From: Burkholderia sp. 8Y
GTDB taxonomy: Bacteria > Pseudomonadota > Gammaproteobacteria > Burkholderiales > Burkholderiaceae
Reading direction: 5' to 3'
NCBI RefSeq assembly: GCF_902506145.1
Contig: NZ_LR733520.1
Coordinates: forward strand, 64,580 to 128,579
Length of the DNA stretch: 64,000 nt
The first letter of the stretch is position 1. Each line of letters starts with the position of its first letter. Of this stretch, positions 50,414-59,253 are shown in pieces. The position numbers and the translations under genes are program-made. The notes under the pieces were generated by a model, which worked only from the letters and a program-made list of their open reading frames with translations, was not told the origin of the DNA and ran no database searches.

Positions 50414-50860
50414 ATGATCTCGACACGCCAGCCGCACGCCTTCTACCGCGCTGCATTCGTCGCGGCGCTTCTCACATCGGCGATAGCGCACGCCGACACC
50501 GTCGCGCTGAAAGCGAACCTTCAGCCATCGAGCGAAGTGCCGCCGCGCGTGAGCAAAGGCCACGGCACGCTCGACGCCACGTTCGATACGGGCACCCAAG
50601 TCCTTAGCTGGACTGCGACCTACGCGGACTTGTCCGGCCCCGTCACGATGGCGCACTTCCACGGCCCCGCGCCGGTCGGGCAGAACGCGAAGGTGCAGGT
50701 CCCCGTCGACAAACGGGCGCTCGCTAGCCCGATGCAAGGCCACGCCACGCTCACCGAGCAGCAGGTCACCGATCTGATGGCCGGTCAGTGGTACTTCAAC
50801 ATTCACACGCAAGAGAACCCGACCGGCGAGATTCGCGGTCAGGTGATGCCGTCGAACTGA
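50414..50860 (+). CDS. CHRD domain exported protein
   Basis: 148 residues with a signal peptide (FYRAAFVAALLTSAIAHAD) followed by one CHRD domain: LKANLQPSSEVPPRVSKGHGTLDATFD, MAHFHGPAPVGQNAKV and WYFNIHTQENPTGEIRGQV. CHRD is named after chordin; in bacteria the function is unknown and it is usually periplasmic. GGAG 9 nt before the ATG at 50414 supports this start over 50393. Confidence 0.88.
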   Translation: MISTRQPHAFYRAAFVAALLTSAIAHADTVALKANLQPSSEVPPRVSKGHGTLDATFDTGTQVLSWTATYADLSGPVTMAHFHGPAPVGQNAKVQVPVDKRALASPMQGHATLTEQQVTDLMAGQWYFNIHTQENPTGEIRGQVMPSN

Positions 50861-50896
50861 CGCGGGCGACGTGATCGGCCGGCCGGAGCGCGCCCG

Positions 50897-51817
50897 ATGA
50901 GCTGGCAGAGCGCATTCGCCTGCTGGGTCTTGCGGCGGCGCATGCGCCCAGAGACCGCGAAGCCCGTGCTCGACGTCGAGCGCGCCCGCAAATATACTGC
51001 TCGTCGCTTATGGTCGCCGCCTGTGCCCAAGGGCTGGCAACTGGAAGTCGGCGGCAACGGAGAGTGGCTGCGCTCGCCGACATCACGCAGAACGATTCTC
51101 TACCTGCACGGCGGCGGCTATTACTTCTGCTCGCCGCGCAGTCATCGCGCGATCAGTTTCGGGCTTGCCGTGCGCGCGCAGGCGAAGGTGTTTTCGCTCG
51201 ATTACCGCCTCGCGCCCGAGCACCGCTTTCCCGCCGCAGTCGATGACGCCGTCGCGGCCTACCGGGCGTTGCTTGCCGATGCCGCCCCGGACTCGATCGT
51301 GATCGCCGGCGATTCGGCCGGCGGCGGTCTCGCGCTCGCGACGCTGCTCGCCCTGCGCGATGCCGGCGACGCGCTTCCCGCTGGCGCCGTGTTCTTCTCG
51401 CCGTGGACGGACCTGACATGCAGCGGCGCGTCGATGCGGACCAACGAAGGCCGCGATCCGATGTTCCACGCCGCCGTCTTTCCGAAGGTCGCCGCGCAAT
51501 ACCTGGGCGATGCCGACGCCGCGCACCTGTACGCATCGCCGCTCTTCGGCAGTTTCGAAGGCTTGCCGCCCTTGCTGATTCAGGCCGCCGATACGGAACT
51601 ACTGCTCGACGATGCCACGCGCGTCGCCGATAAGGCCAGAGCGGCGGGCGTTCGCGTCGATCTGGAAATCTGGCGCAACGTGCCGCACATCTTCCCGATC
51701 TGGGCGCCGTTCATGCCCGAAGCGCGGCAGGCGCTGTCACACGCTGCCCATTTCATCGGCGACGTGACAGCCGCGCCCGCGCCGCTTCATCGGCCGCCCA
51801 TGACTTCGATCGTCTGA
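50897..51817 (+). CDS. Alpha/beta hydrolase, hormone-sensitive-lipase family esterase
   Basis: 306 residues, cytoplasmic carboxylesterase. Oxyanion-hole motif YLHGGGYYFCSPRSH, nucleophile elbow IAGDSAGGGLALA, acid in IQAADTELLLDD and His in WRNVPHIFPIWAPF, so the triad is complete. Substrate unknown. Its last 31 bp overlap the 3' end of the convergent EcsC gene. Confidence 0.92.
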   Translation: MSWQSAFACWVLRRRMRPETAKPVLDVERARKYTARRLWSPPVPKGWQLEVGGNGEWLRSPTSRRTILYLHGGGYYFCSPRSHRAISFGLAVRAQAKVFSLDYRLAPEHRFPAAVDDAVAAYRALLADAAPDSIVIAGDSAGGGLALATLLALRDAGDALPAGAVFFSPWTDLTCSGASMRTNEGRDPMFHAAVFPKVAAQYLGDADAAHLYASPLFGSFEGLPPLLIQAADTELLLDDATRVADKARAAGVRVDLEIWRNVPHIFPIWAPFMPEARQALSHAAHFIGDVTAAPAPLHRPPMTSIV

Positions 51818-52635
51818 TACGCGCGTTCGACAGCCGCCGCGCCATAGTGCCGCTCCAGCCGCCGCACGGTGAAGTGGCCGTGGGCCATCTGCTGAAAATG
51901 ATCGATGAACACGGTGTTGACCATCGCGCCGAGCACCGCGCCGATCGCCGGAATCGACTTGGCGGCGACTTGCTCGCTGACCTGCACGGAGAAACGCGAG
52001 GCGATGGTCTGAAGGAACTTGAGCAGCGCCGTCGATCCGTGCCCGCTGAGTCCTTTCGCGGTGATCTCGCTCGTCGCCCGCGATACCGACTGCGCCAGCG
52101 CCCCGCGCACGATGAAATAGCCGAGATCGGCGTTGTCGTCGTCCTTACGCGTGCCGCCCATGCCGAGCACCATCATGCATTGCAGCTGCGTCTCCACGCG
52201 ATGCACGTCCTCGCCCTCGCTGCGCGCGATGTCGCAGATTGAGCGGAACATCAGCGTGGTCGTCACCGGCAGCTCGACCGGCAGCGCGAACAGGCCGAAC
52301 GCGCCGCCCGCCGCGCCGGTCGTCGCCACCGCGAGCTTGTGCAGCAGGTTGTTCGGCTTGTCGGGCGGCGGCGCGAGGAGCGAACCGGCGGGCGCGCTCT
52401 TGCCGAGCGTGCGCAGCGCCAGTTGCAGGCACTTTTTGAGCGCCAGTTGCGTCGCTTCGTCGACTTTTTCCTGCGCGGCGGCAGGCAGGCGGCCCATCAA
52501 TTTTTCGATGGGCGCGCCGATGACGCTCGCCAGCTTCATCGTCAGCGACGGGCTTTCGAGAGCTTCCTTGGCGCGGGAGAGGGCGGCGAAGTCCTCCGGC
52601 GTGAGCGGCGAGGTGATGATGGGCGTCGGTTCCAT
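51787..52635 (-). CDS. EcsC family protein
   Basis: 282 residues from MEPTPIITSPLTPEDFAALSRAKEAL. The EcsC domain has a helical N-terminus and two hydrophobic segments (AVATTGAAGGAFGLFALPVELPVTTTLMFRSICDIA and SIPAIGAVLGAMVNTVFIDHFQQMAHGHF). In Bacillus EcsC belongs with an ABC transporter; no transporter is near here, so its role is unknown. Confidence 0.85.
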   Translation of the reverse strand: MEPTPIITSPLTPEDFAALSRAKEALESPSLTMKLASVIGAPIEKLMGRLPAAAQEKVDEATQLALKKCLQLALRTLGKSAPAGSLLAPPPDKPNNLLHKLAVATTGAAGGAFGLFALPVELPVTTTLMFRSICDIARSEGEDVHRVETQLQCMMVLGMGGTRKDDDNADLGYFIVRGALAQSVSRATSEITAKGLSGHGSTALLKFLQTIASRFSVQVSEQVAAKSIPAIGAVLGAMVNTVFIDHFQQMAHGHFTVRRLERHYGAAAVERAYQTIEVMGGR

Positions 52636-52711
52636 GCGTCGTTTCTTGATCCGAAATGAGTAGTTGACCACGCAGCTTAGAGCGCGGCGCCGTGCTATGA
52701 TTCCATTTAAG

Positions 52712-52723
52712 TTGACTAGTCAA
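52712..52723. promoter_or_regulatory. Perfect 12-bp palindrome, putative MarR operator
   Basis: TTGACTAGTCAA lies 19 bp before the start of the efflux-pump gene, within its likely promoter, and in the EcsC/pump divergent region. MarR-family proteins typically bind such AT-flanked palindromes, and a marR gene is the next gene but one. TTGACT can also serve as a -35 box. Confidence 0.65.
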
Positions 52724-52741
52724 TCATTGCTCTTACAAAAA

Positions 52742-54337
52742 ATGGCCGTTCATACAGCCGCGCATCATTCGAGCGGGCAGGTTCTTCCGTTTCGCGAATC
52801 CCTCATGGCGATGCTGGGCATCTCCTTCGTGACGATGCTCGTCGCGCTCGACCAGACGGTCGTCGGCACGGCGTTGCCGACCATCGTCGCGGAGCTTAGG
52901 GGCTTCGAGCTCTACGCGTGGGTCGCGACTTCCTATCTTCTGACATCCGTCATTACCGTGCCGATTTTCGGGCGGCTCGGCGACTACTACGGCCGCAAGC
53001 CGTTCGTGATCGCGTCGATCGTCGTGTTCACGGTCGCGTCCGTGCTGTGCGGACTCGCCAACAGCATGATGTTCCTCGTGCTCGCCCGCGGCTTGCAGGG
53101 CATCGGCGGCGGCATGCTCGTCGGGACTGCGTTCGCGTGCATCGCGGATCTCTTTCCGGACAATGTCGTGCGCCTGCGCTGGCAAGTGTTGATGTCGTCG
53201 GCGTTCGGCATCGCGAACGCGGTCGGGCCGTCGCTCGGCGGCTTCCTCACGCAGTATTACGGCTGGCGCTCTGTGTTCTACGTGAATTTGCCGGTGGGCG
53301 TGCTGTCGCTGTTCTTCGTGTGGCGCTTCCTGCCGCATCTTCGGCATATCGCGCACGAAGGCAAGATGCGGCTCGACTGGCCCGGCGCGCTGCTCATTGC
53401 CGTGGCGCTCGGCGCGCTGCAATTGTTCGTCGAACTGTTGCCCAAGCATGGTGTGAGCCTGGAGACGATGACGCTGCTCGCGGCCGGCGCGGCGGCTGGC
53501 ATCGCGCTGTGGAAGTGGGAAAAGCGCTGCGATTACGCGATTCTTCCGATCGACATGTTCCGCAACCAGAGCCTCGCGGCGCTCTTCACGCTGGCGATTC
53601 TCGGCGGCTTCTCGATGTTCTCGCTGCTCTTCTACGCGCCGCTCCTGTTTCAGGGCGGATTCGGCATGTCGCCGCAGGACGCGGGCATGATGATCACGCC
53701 GCTCGTCGTGTTCATCACCATCGGCAGCATCCTGAACGGGCGTATCGTCACGCGGCTATCGAACCCGAACCGCATGCTCTACATCGGCTTCGGATGTCTC
53801 GCGGTGGCGTGCTTGGGCGTGGTCGTCGCAACCCACACGATGCCTCGCGCGCTCTTGCTCGTGTTCATGCTGCTGGGCGGCCTGGGCCTCGGTTTCGTGA
53901 TGCCGAATCTCACCGTGTTCGCGCAGCAGACGGCGGGCCGCCAGCATCTCGGCATCGCGACCGCGCTGCTGCAATCGCTGCGGATGATCGGCGGAATGGT
54001 CGGCACCGCCCTGACCGGCACGCTCGTGAGCCATCTGTACGCAAGCGGGGTAGGCCTCGCGCTCGAAAGAGATCACGCGCTGCGTTGGCTGAACGACATG
54101 TCCGACCCGCAAATCCTGATCAATCACGAAGGGCAGCAGACCTTGCTCGCGCAACTGTCGGCGGCGGGCCACAACGGCGCGATGCTGCTTGAAGCGGCGC
54201 GCGAGGCGCTCGTCGCGGCGATCCACATCGGTCTCGCGGTCGCGGCGGTGGTGGCGGTCGTATCGGTATGGCAATCGCGCCGCGTGCCGCTCGTGCGCTT
54301 GAAGCGGCAGCCTGAACCGGTCATTCTCGCCGAATGA
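52742..54337 (+). CDS. MFS drug efflux permease, DHA2 (EmrB/QacA) family
   Basis: 14-helix proton-driven exporter, 531 residues. Signatures are FVTMLVALDQTVVGTALPTIVAELRG in the first helix, motif A GRLGDYYGRKPFV, and GPSLGGFLTQYYGWRSVFYVNLPVG, diagnostic of DHA2. No membrane-fusion partner (EmrA) is adjacent, so it may work alone across the inner membrane. Coupled with the downstream MarR gene (20-bp spacing) and preceded by a palindrome, a standard inducible efflux arrangement. Confidence 0.92.
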   Translation: MAVHTAAHHSSGQVLPFRESLMAMLGISFVTMLVALDQTVVGTALPTIVAELRGFELYAWVATSYLLTSVITVPIFGRLGDYYGRKPFVIASIVVFTVASVLCGLANSMMFLVLARGLQGIGGGMLVGTAFACIADLFPDNVVRLRWQVLMSSAFGIANAVGPSLGGFLTQYYGWRSVFYVNLPVGVLSLFFVWRFLPHLRHIAHEGKMRLDWPGALLIAVALGALQLFVELLPKHGVSLETMTLLAAGAAAGIALWKWEKRCDYAILPIDMFRNQSLAALFTLAILGGFSMFSLLFYAPLLFQGGFGMSPQDAGMMITPLVVFITIGSILNGRIVTRLSNPNRMLYIGFGCLAVACLGVVVATHTMPRALLLVFMLLGGLGLGFVMPNLTVFAQQTAGRQHLGIATALLQSLRMIGGMVGTALTGTLVSHLYASGVGLALERDHALRWLNDMSDPQILINHEGQQTLLAQLSAAGHNGAMLLEAAREALVAAIHIGLAVAAVVAVVSVWQSRRVPLVRLKRQPEPVILAE

Positions 54338-54357
54338 CGATTGGGGAAAGTACAAGC

Positions 54358-54822
54358 ATGAACGAACAGGATCGGATCGCCGTGGTGCAACAGTTCGGGC
54401 GCACATATCGCGCGTTCATGTCGGCGTTCGAGCTGGCGGTGGGCCAGCCGATGCCGCGCTGGCGCATTCTGCTCGCGCTGCACGAGCATGCGGGCGTGCT
54501 GTCGCAGAAGGCGCTGGTGGAGCGGCTGCGGGTGGATCCGGGCGCGCTCACGCGGCAGTTGAAGACGCTCGAATCGCTCGGGTGGATCGTGCGCAGCGTC
54601 GATGCGCGCGACAATCGCGTATCGAATGTCGCGTTGACGGCAGAGGGCCGCGCGGCTACCGAAGACGGCCTGCCGCGCCGCAATGCGTTTCTGCACGACA
54701 CGATGGCCTCGATGCCCGACGATGCAATAGAGGCACTGTCGGGCGCGCTCCAGATGCTCGAATCGCGCATTCAGGAAGTGGCCGCGGCGAGCGCGGCGGC
54801 CACCGCCGACGACAAGGCTTAG
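54358..54822 (+). CDS. MarR family transcriptional regulator
   Basis: 154 residues: N-terminal dimerisation helices, winged HTH (LSQKALVERLRVDPGALTRQLKTLESLGWI), wing SVDARDNRVSNVALTAEG. Probably a repressor of the upstream pump, acting at TTGACTAGTCAA, and released by a ligand of the pump. GGGGAAA upstream of 54358 favours this ATG over 54334, which overlaps the pump stop. Its stop overlaps that of the convergent deaminase gene by 4 bp. Confidence 0.9.
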   Translation: MNEQDRIAVVQQFGRTYRAFMSAFELAVGQPMPRWRILLALHEHAGVLSQKALVERLRVDPGALTRQLKTLESLGWIVRSVDARDNRVSNVALTAEGRAATEDGLPRRNAFLHDTMASMPDDAIEALSGALQMLESRIQEVAAASAAATADDKA

Positions 54823-56093
54823 AAGAACGTCTCGATCACTTCGGTCACGCGATACTTCCGGTCGACCACCAGAATCTGCCGCCACTTGTCGAAAGTGAGG
54901 CACGGGTGCGAGATATCGAACGCGATCATGTCGCCGACCTTCACGTCGTCGCCCGGCTTGATGCGCAGATACGCATGCTGATCCATCAGGCCGAAGATTT
55001 CCCAGCCTTCCTCCGCTGACACGTCGCGCGGCGCATCCGCGCCCGGGCGATAGTGCTTCGCCGGCTCCGGCATGCCCGCATCGAAGGCGGAATCGCGCTT
55101 GCCGAGCCCGATGATCGCGCGGTCAGGCTCCGGAATCGACTGCACGTAGGCCCACAACTGGAGCGCGGGTTTCAGTCCCTGACCCATGCTCTTCGCGATG
55201 GGATTGCGCGCGAAAATCTCGTTCTGCGCTTTCTTGTAGATGCCTACGTCGTGCGTGAGATAGCAGCCGGGGCGCAGCACCACTTCGATGGCGTCGCTGT
55301 TCGCTTTCGCAAATTCGTCCGCGACGACGTCGTACCACGCCGACCCCGCGCCCGACAGAATGGCCGGCTTGCGCGCGATCTTCCCTTCGTCGATCAGCTT
55401 GCGCGTGACATCGACGGCGCTTGTCAGGAACTCGCGCACCTTCGACTCGTCCTGCAGCACGCCTTCGTACAACTCCACGCCCGCCAGTTCGATCACGCCC
55501 GGCCAGCGCGCGATAGCCGCGAGCACGGCTTCGCGCTGCGCGTCGTCGCGCACGCCGGTGCGCCCGCCCGTAACGCCCAGTTCGATCAACACATTTAGCT
55601 TCTTGCGCACGTCCGTGAAGAACGCGCCGAGCTGATCGACGCCATCGGCTGAATCCACCAGACAGAAGAACTCGAAGTTCGGATCGGTCAGCAACTCCGC
55701 GATCATGCCCATGTTGCGCTTGCCGACCAGCTGATTGGCCATCAACACGCGATGCACGCCGCCGCGATACGCCGCGCGCACCTGATGCGCGGTGGCGAGC
55801 GTGATGCCCCACGCGCCGGTGTCGAGCTGGCGGCGAAAGAGCTGCGGCGCCATCGTGGTCTTGCCGTGCGGCGCGAGCTTGACGCCGTATTGCTCGACGA
55901 AAGCCTGCATCCATTTCAGGTTGTGCTCGATGCGCTCCGCGTACAGCACGGCGGCGGGCAGGCTCACGTCTTCTTCGAGCAGGCTCCATTGCAGACGCCC
56001 GGCGTCGCCCAACTGGATGCTCGTGCCCGGCACCATGCCGAGACCCTTGCCGAAAGGGTCGATCGTCGCGCTCTGATAGTTTGTAACTTTCAT
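54819..56093 (-). CDS. PLP-dependent D-amino-acid deaminase/aldolase (DSD1-like, alanine racemase fold)
   Basis: 424 residues. The N-terminal alanine-racemase-like barrel has the PLP-binding lysine in KLAPHGKTTMAPQL; the C-terminal beta domain ends DISHPCLTFDKWRQILVVDRKYRVTEVIETFF, the pattern of the D-serine dehydratase-like domain. Family members deaminate D-serine or D-threonine or cleave D-threonine. The start at 56093 has GGAG 9 nt upstream; 56108 is possible. Divergent from the RpiR, D-aminoacylase and RidA genes, which fits a D-amino-acid catabolic unit. Exact substrate is not fixed by the sequence. Confidence 0.88.
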   Translation of the reverse strand: MKVTNYQSATIDPFGKGLGMVPGTSIQLGDAGRLQWSLLEEDVSLPAAVLYAERIEHNLKWMQAFVEQYGVKLAPHGKTTMAPQLFRRQLDTGAWGITLATAHQVRAAYRGGVHRVLMANQLVGKRNMGMIAELLTDPNFEFFCLVDSADGVDQLGAFFTDVRKKLNVLIELGVTGGRTGVRDDAQREAVLAAIARWPGVIELAGVELYEGVLQDESKVREFLTSAVDVTRKLIDEGKIARKPAILSGAGSAWYDVVADEFAKANSDAIEVVLRPGCYLTHDVGIYKKAQNEIFARNPIAKSMGQGLKPALQLWAYVQSIPEPDRAIIGLGKRDSAFDAGMPEPAKHYRPGADAPRDVSAEEGWEIFGLMDQHAYLRIKPGDDVKVGDMIAFDISHPCLTFDKWRQILVVDRKYRVTEVIETFF

Positions 56094-56194
56094 GTGCTGC
56101 TGCTCCATCGTCCGATTAGATGCATTTCTGTACTCGCTGAAAAGCCGCCGCGGTTGACGGCAATATGGTACCCAAAGTAGGATCGGCGTTAAAT

Positions 56195-56209
56195 TGTTAT
56201 TTAGTAACA
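56195..56209. promoter_or_regulatory. 15-bp palindrome, putative RpiR operator
   Basis: TGTTA-TTTAG-TAACA has perfect 5-bp arms and lies in the 140-bp divergent region between the deaminase and the rpiR gene. It resembles the TGTAAT-type dyads bound by RpiR regulators such as HexR. One protein bound here could control both transcription units. Confidence 0.6.
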
Positions 56210-56233
56210 CGCACCCCGAGTAAACCCGAAAAC

Positions 56234-57121
56234 ATGAACGGCCCCGCCGATCCGCAGAGCTTCGATATCGTCGCGCGCATCGCCGAACGCGCGCCCCTGC
56301 TCCGCAGCGCCGAGCGCAAGGTCGCCGCGTTGATCCTCGACGATCTCACGGGCGCGTCGCGGGCGAGCATCGGCGCGCTCGCGGAGCAGGCCGACGTGAG
56401 CATCGCCACCGTCACGCGCTTTGCGAAAGCGGTCGGCTGCGATGACGTGCGCGAACTGAAGCTGCGGCTCGCTCAGGCGGCGGCGGTCGGCCAGCGTTTT
56501 CTGAAACGCGAACCCGACGCGTTGCCGGATTCGCTCGCCGCGCGCATCTTCGAGGAAGTGCAGACGACGCTCGCGCAGAATCAGGGCGCGCTGCGCGCCG
56601 CGCCGGTGGCCGAAGCGGCCGATGCGCTCGCCGCCGCGTCGATGATCTACGTGTTCGGCATGGGCGGCGGATCGACCGCGCTCGCCGACGAAATGCGCTT
56701 TCGCCTCGTGCGGCTCGGGCGGCCCGTGGCGTCGTATCAGGACGGGCTGTTGCAGCGCATGGTGGCGTCCACGTTGTCGAAGGAACATGTCGTCGTCGCG
56801 CTCTCGGTGACGGGCCAGACGCCGGAGATGGTGGAAAGCTGCCGGCTCGCTCGCGAATACGGCGCGCGCGTCATCGCGCTGACGGCGCCCGCATCGCCGC
56901 TCGGCGCGCTCGCGGACTGGCTCATTCCGGTCATCGCGATCGAAACCGATTTCATCTACAAGCCGTCCTCGTCGCGCTACGCGATGATGATGGCACTCGA
57001 CCTGCTCGTCACCGAACTGGCCGTGAAGCAGGCCGACCACAGCCGCGAACTGCTGCGCCGCATGAAACACGCGCTCGACGCGCATCGCGGCGGCGGCGAG
57101 CGCCAACCTTTGGGAGATTGA
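56234..57121 (+). CDS. RpiR family transcriptional regulator
   Basis: 295 residues from MNGPADPQSFDIVARIAERAP. N-terminal RpiR HTH (SIGALAEQADVSIATVTRFAKAVGCDDVRELKLRLAQA) and a C-terminal SIS domain (MIYVFGMGGGSTALADEM, VALSVTGQTPEMVESCRLA) that binds a small metabolite, usually a phosphosugar. Here the neighbours act on D-amino acids, so the ligand is uncertain. Co-transcribed with the D-aminoacylase, whose ATG is 2 bp after its stop. Confidence 0.92.
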   Translation: MNGPADPQSFDIVARIAERAPLLRSAERKVAALILDDLTGASRASIGALAEQADVSIATVTRFAKAVGCDDVRELKLRLAQAAAVGQRFLKREPDALPDSLAARIFEEVQTTLAQNQGALRAAPVAEAADALAAASMIYVFGMGGGSTALADEMRFRLVRLGRPVASYQDGLLQRMVASTLSKEHVVVALSVTGQTPEMVESCRLAREYGARVIALTAPASPLGALADWLIPVIAIETDFIYKPSSSRYAMMMALDLLVTELAVKQADHSRELLRRMKHALDAHRGGGERQPLGD

Positions 57122-57123
57122 TC

Positions 57124-58602
57124 ATGGAAAAGTGCGACACGCTGATTGTCGGCGCGCGCGTGATCGACGGCACCGGCGCGCCCGCCGTCGAACGCGATGT
57201 CGCGGTGCGCGAGGGCCGCATCGTGGCGATGGAAGCGCCGGGCGGCTTGTCGCACTGGAGCGCCGCCGACGTGTTCGACGCGCACGGCAAAGTGCTCGCG
57301 CCGGGTTTCATCGACGTTCACACGCACGACGACACGCACGTCATCCGCTCGCCGCAGATGATGCCGAAGATCACGCAGGGCGTGACGACCGTGATCGTCG
57401 GCAATTGCGGGATCAGCGCGTCGCCGGTCACGTTGAGAGGCGAGCCGCCCGATCCGATGAACCTGCTCGGCGACGCGTCCGCGTTCCGCTATCCGACGTT
57501 CGCGGCTTACGTCGATGCCGTGAACGACGCGCGCCCAGCGGTGAACGTCGGCGCGCTGATCGGCCATACGGCGCTGCGCAACAACCACATGGACCGGCTC
57601 GACCGCGCCGCGACCGCCGACGAAATCGACGGCATGCGCGCGCAGCTCGAAGAGGCGCTCGACAACGGCGCGCTTGGTCTGTCGAGCGGGCTCGCGTATG
57701 GGTCGGCGTTCAACGCGCCGCCAGAGGAAGTGCAGGCGCTGGCCGAACCGCTTGCGAAAGCGGGCGCGCTCTACACGACGCACATGCGGACCGAATTCGA
57801 CGCGATCCTCGACGCGATGGACGAGGCGTACCGCGTCGGCCGTCATGCGCGCGTGCCGGTGGTGATTTCTCATCTGAAGTGCGCGGGGCCGTCGAACTGG
57901 GGGCGCAGCGTGGAAGTGCTGAAATCCATCGACACCATGCGCGAAGGACAGCCGGTCGGCTGCGACTGCTATCCGTATAACCGCAGCTCGTCGACGCTGG
58001 ATCTGAAGCAGGTGACGGGCGATATCGACATCACGATCACGTGGTCGACGCCGCATCCGGAGATGGCGGGCAAGCTGATCCGCGAAGTCGCAGCCGTTTG
58101 GAACGTGAGCCAGCAGGACGCCGCGAAGCGCCTGCAACCGGCGGGCGCGGTGTATCACAACATGTCGGAGGACGACGTGCGGCGCATTCTTTCGCATCCC
58201 GCGACGATGGTCGGCTCGGACGGCCTGCCGAACGATCCGCTGCCGCATCCGCGCTTGTGGGGCGCGTTTCCGCGCGTGCTCGGCCACTACGCGCGCGACA
58301 CGGCGCTGATCGCGCTGGAAGAGGCGGTGCGCAAGATGACGAGTTTGTCCGCGCGGCGCTTCGGCCTGACGCAGCGCGGCGAGGTGAAAGTGGGCTATCA
58401 CGCCGATCTTGTCGTGTTCGATCCCGAACGCGTGCGCGATGCCGCGACGTTCGCGAAGCCGGAGCAAGCGGCCGATGGTATCGACGCGGTGTGGGTGAAT
58501 GGTGTTTTGACGTATCGCGAGGCCGCCCTCACGGGCGAGCGCGCGGGACGTTTCGTGGCGCGCGGCGCGGCATCGAAGCTGGATGCGGCGGGCGCGTTTT
58601 AG
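57124..58602 (+). CDS. N-acyl-D-amino-acid deacylase (D-aminoacylase)
   Basis: Zinc amidohydrolase that releases D-amino acids from N-acyl forms; 492 residues. The HxH pair of the family is at His66 and His68 (DVHTHDD), then Cys95 in GNCGIS, His220 in THMRTE, His250 in SHLKCAG and Asp366 in GSDGLP. These positions coincide almost exactly with the ligands and catalytic Asp described for Alcaligenes D-aminoacylase, so the enzyme is probably active. GGGAG upstream of 57124 fixes the start. Together with the PLP deaminase it could turn N-acyl-D-amino acids into ketoacids. Confidence 0.93.
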   Translation: MEKCDTLIVGARVIDGTGAPAVERDVAVREGRIVAMEAPGGLSHWSAADVFDAHGKVLAPGFIDVHTHDDTHVIRSPQMMPKITQGVTTVIVGNCGISASPVTLRGEPPDPMNLLGDASAFRYPTFAAYVDAVNDARPAVNVGALIGHTALRNNHMDRLDRAATADEIDGMRAQLEEALDNGALGLSSGLAYGSAFNAPPEEVQALAEPLAKAGALYTTHMRTEFDAILDAMDEAYRVGRHARVPVVISHLKCAGPSNWGRSVEVLKSIDTMREGQPVGCDCYPYNRSSSTLDLKQVTGDIDITITWSTPHPEMAGKLIREVAAVWNVSQQDAAKRLQPAGAVYHNMSEDDVRRILSHPATMVGSDGLPNDPLPHPRLWGAFPRVLGHYARDTALIALEEAVRKMTSLSARRFGLTQRGEVKVGYHADLVVFDPERVRDAATFAKPEQAADGIDAVWVNGVLTYREAALTGERAGRFVARGAASKLDAAGAF

Positions 58603-58632
58603 GACTTATTGCGTACGAAAAGGAGTGGGAAG

Positions 58633-59019
58633 ATGAAGCGTTATGGCGTGGAAGGCGGCAAGGGACAAGGCGGCGCGCATATGCCGTTCGCACGCGCGGT
58701 CGAGGCCGATGGCTGGCTCTTCGTGTCGGGCCAGACGCCGATGCAGGACGGCGAGGTGATCAACGGCGGCATCGTCGAGCAATCGCACAAGGCGATTCAA
58801 AATGTGATCGCCATTCTGGAAGAAGCGGGCTACGGCACGGAGCATGTGGTGCGCTGCGGCGTGTGGCTGGACGATCCCCGCGACTTCGCTTCGTTTAACA
58901 AGGTGTTCAAGGAGTACTTCGGCGCGAACCCGCCGGCGCGGGCTTGCGTGGTGTCGTCGATGGTGATCGACTGCAAGGTCGAGGTGGATTGCGTGGCTTA
59001 TAGGAAGCCGGGGGGGTAA
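58633..59019 (+). CDS. RidA family enamine/imine deaminase
   Basis: 128 residues. Hydrolyses reactive enamine and imine intermediates released by PLP-dependent dehydratases. Features: ADGWLFVSGQTPMQDGEVINGGI, and the substrate-binding Arg in ARACVV with the following VEVDCVAY. AAGGAG precedes the ATG at 58633. Its place after the D-aminoacylase and near a PLP deaminase matches the known chemistry: it would clear 2-aminoacrylate or 2-aminocrotonate formed during D-Ser/D-Thr breakdown. Confidence 0.92.
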   Translation: MKRYGVEGGKGQGGAHMPFARAVEADGWLFVSGQTPMQDGEVINGGIVEQSHKAIQNVIAILEEAGYGTEHVVRCGVWLDDPRDFASFNKVFKEYFGANPPARACVVSSMVIDCKVEVDCVAYRKPGG

Positions 59020-59079
59020 ATCTCTCAGCGCGCTTCTCCCGATCAGGATCTAGCGCGTCGATCACTGAGTTATTGAGAG

Positions 59080-59115
59080 ATCCCGTGAGCCCTCTGCTTG
59101 CGGGATTCTTGTTTT
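59080..59115 (+). terminator. Probable Rho-independent terminator of the D-amino-acid operon
   Basis: ATCCCG (59080-59085) and CGGGAT (59101-59106) form a stem with a 15-nt loop, followed by TCTTGTTTT. A second short stem, ATCCC (59179-59183) / GGGAT (59192-59196), lies beyond. It marks the boundary between the core-like operon and the secretion cluster. Confidence 0.6.
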
Positions 59116-59253
59116 CGACGCGACGTGCGGTTGTTTGCGATTGTGTACCGCATGTCGCCTCGCTTGCTTTTAAGACAAATCCCATGGTCACGGGATGTCG
59201 CGCACGGTCCAATTCTCGAGTCTATCCAATAATCAATAAGAGGACTTCGAAGA

